Shown: piece after piece, positions 63,612 to 64,000 of the stretch | Layout: the number at the start of each line of letters is the position of its first letter | Numbering within the stretch: position 1 is the stretch's first letter | Assembly: GCA_002335865.1 (NCBI GenBank) | Contig: DDCY01000009.1 | Span: forward strand, 62,001 to 126,000 | Source of the DNA: Saprospiraceae bacterium UBA1994 | GTDB taxonomy: Bacteria > Bacteroidota > Bacteroidia > Chitinophagales > Saprospiraceae | Direction: 5' to 3' | DNA length: 64,000 nucleotides | Notes under the pieces: generated by a model | Told to the model about the DNA's origin: nothing | The model's database searches: none | What the model saw: only the letters and a program-made list of their open reading frames with translations | Translations under genes and position numbers: made by a program

Positions 63612-63640
63612 CATGTGTTTTTACAAAGTAAAAACACATG
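63612..63640. other. Perfect 13-bp inverted repeat at the gene end
   Basis: CATGTGTTTTTAC / GTAAAAACACATG with an AAA loop lies directly between the stop codon at 63642 and the terminator at 63561. The two structures form a tandem hairpin. It may act as an additional terminator or a 3' stability element. Confidence 0.6.
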
Positions 63641-63641
63641 A

Positions 63642-64000
63642 TTAACTTCCTGCGATCTTGTATAAGATCACGCCACAAGCCTCTTTGTTTCTGTCTTTAG
63701 CAAACCAAAACTCCTTTGCCTTTCTAATCGCAAGTGAGATTAAACTCTGCTTTTTAATTGTACTGAGATCATCATTATATTCCGCAGACTTGACGCTTCC
63801 TGCACGGCCTACACAGATATTCACTGCTACTACACCATCCTCCTCCGCTAGAATCAAAATATTTGGCTGGTCTAGAATCTTACGATTTCCCAAGTGCTCA
63901 CCATAGATCTCCAGTATAAGGTCTTCATCTATTTCTATAAATGCCCTTTCATTTGGATCGCGATCAGGCTTTTGATCTATAGTTAACCCAGCTTTAACTT
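63642..64000 (-). CDS. C-terminal part of a TonB-like energy transducer protein (runs off the window)
   Basis: The frame is open from the right edge of the window (VKAGLTIDQKPDRDPNERAF) to a stop at 63642, about 118 residues. The segment GVVAVNICVGRAGSVKSAEY and the closing KEACGVILYKI resemble the C-terminal TonB domain, which links inner-membrane proton force to outer-membrane receptors. The N-terminus lies beyond the window, so the assignment is tentative; a start within the visible part is unlikely because the frame stays open. Confidence 0.55.
   Translation of the reverse strand, partial: VKAGLTIDQKPDRDPNERAFIEIDEDLILEIYGEHLGNRKILDQPNILILAEEDGVVAVNICVGRAGSVKSAEYNDDLSTIKKQSLISLAIRKAKEFWFAKDRNKEACGVILYKIAGS

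Noticed and set aside
1..64000. tRNA, rRNA, CRISPR, insertion sequence, prophage or defence operon
   Set aside because: I looked for T-arm-like GTTCGA/GTTCAA contexts, regular spaced repeats, transposase or integrase motifs and terminal inverted repeats, and found none that held up. A covariance-model search would be needed to exclude a divergent small RNA.

Overview
This 64 kb window is a chromosomal segment of an AT-rich Bacteroidota bacterium, possibly of the Saprospiria/Cytophagia type (the class is my guess). Four things point there. Secreted proteins end in type IX secretion (T9SS) sorting domains: a SprB-repeat protein with a gliding-motility-type C-terminus, and an arylsulfotransferase with a Por-type tail. 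There are several small outer-membrane beta-barrel proteins of Bacteroidota families. At least a dozen genes are preceded by the Bacteroidota -7 promoter element TAnnTTTG. Shine-Dalgarno sequences are essentially absent. No rRNA, tRNA, CRISPR array, prophage, insertion sequence or complete defence system was recognised.

Layout. 0-5 kb: gyrA and two outer-membrane barrels. 5-15 kb: purB, a roughly 1,520-residue SprB-repeat adhesin-like protein, and a PAP2 phosphatase divergent from glmM, followed by a SufS-like aminotransferase. 15-23 kb: a two-gene M16 peptidase operon, a thiolase, an aldo/keto reductase and a thioredoxin-reductase-like ferredoxin-NADP reductase. 23-31 kb: hemF with an ArsC-like protein, a nucleoside phosphorylase, accD, hemE, dapB, dnaG and a SemiSWEET protein. 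31-37 kb: a rhodanese lipoprotein, a barrel protein, the ferredoxin-iscX pair, and kdsC-ubiA-maf. 37-44 kb: prmA and folD with a decayed metallo-beta-lactamase between them, a decayed GNAT acetyltransferase, an S4 protein, a DUF2161 protein and a secreted arylsulfotransferase. 44-50 kb: arsC, a 3-hydroxyacyl-CoA dehydrogenase, a BadF-kinase/pfkA/cutA operon, and rimO. 50-58 kb: an SNF2 helicase remnant, a TrmH-family methyltransferase, pyrG, a desaturase, an M1 peptidase, a CPBP protease and a DUF6580 membrane protein. 58-64 kb: a PduO-type cobalamin adenosyltransferase, an orphan LolD-like ATPase, a deoxynucleoside kinase, a YggS-type protein, a sodium:solute symporter and the C-terminal end of a TonB-like protein.

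Most of the window is housekeeping metabolism: nucleotide synthesis and salvage (purB, pyrG, dNK, phosphorylase), haem (hemE, hemF), lipid (accD, thiolase, hydroxyacyl-CoA dehydrogenase, desaturase), envelope precursors (glmM, kdsC, dapB) and replication (gyrA, dnaG). The unusual content lies between these genes. Three remnants are clearly readable: a subclass B1 metallo-beta-lactamase closed by in-frame stops, a GNAT acetyltransferase, and the end of an SNF2 helicase. There are also several weaker ORF-like stretches. A 37-codon mini-gene sits behind a striking nested palindrome at about 23.2 kb. I did not find a convincing new multi-gene system. The mini-gene with its palindrome and the architecture of the SprB protein are the best leads.
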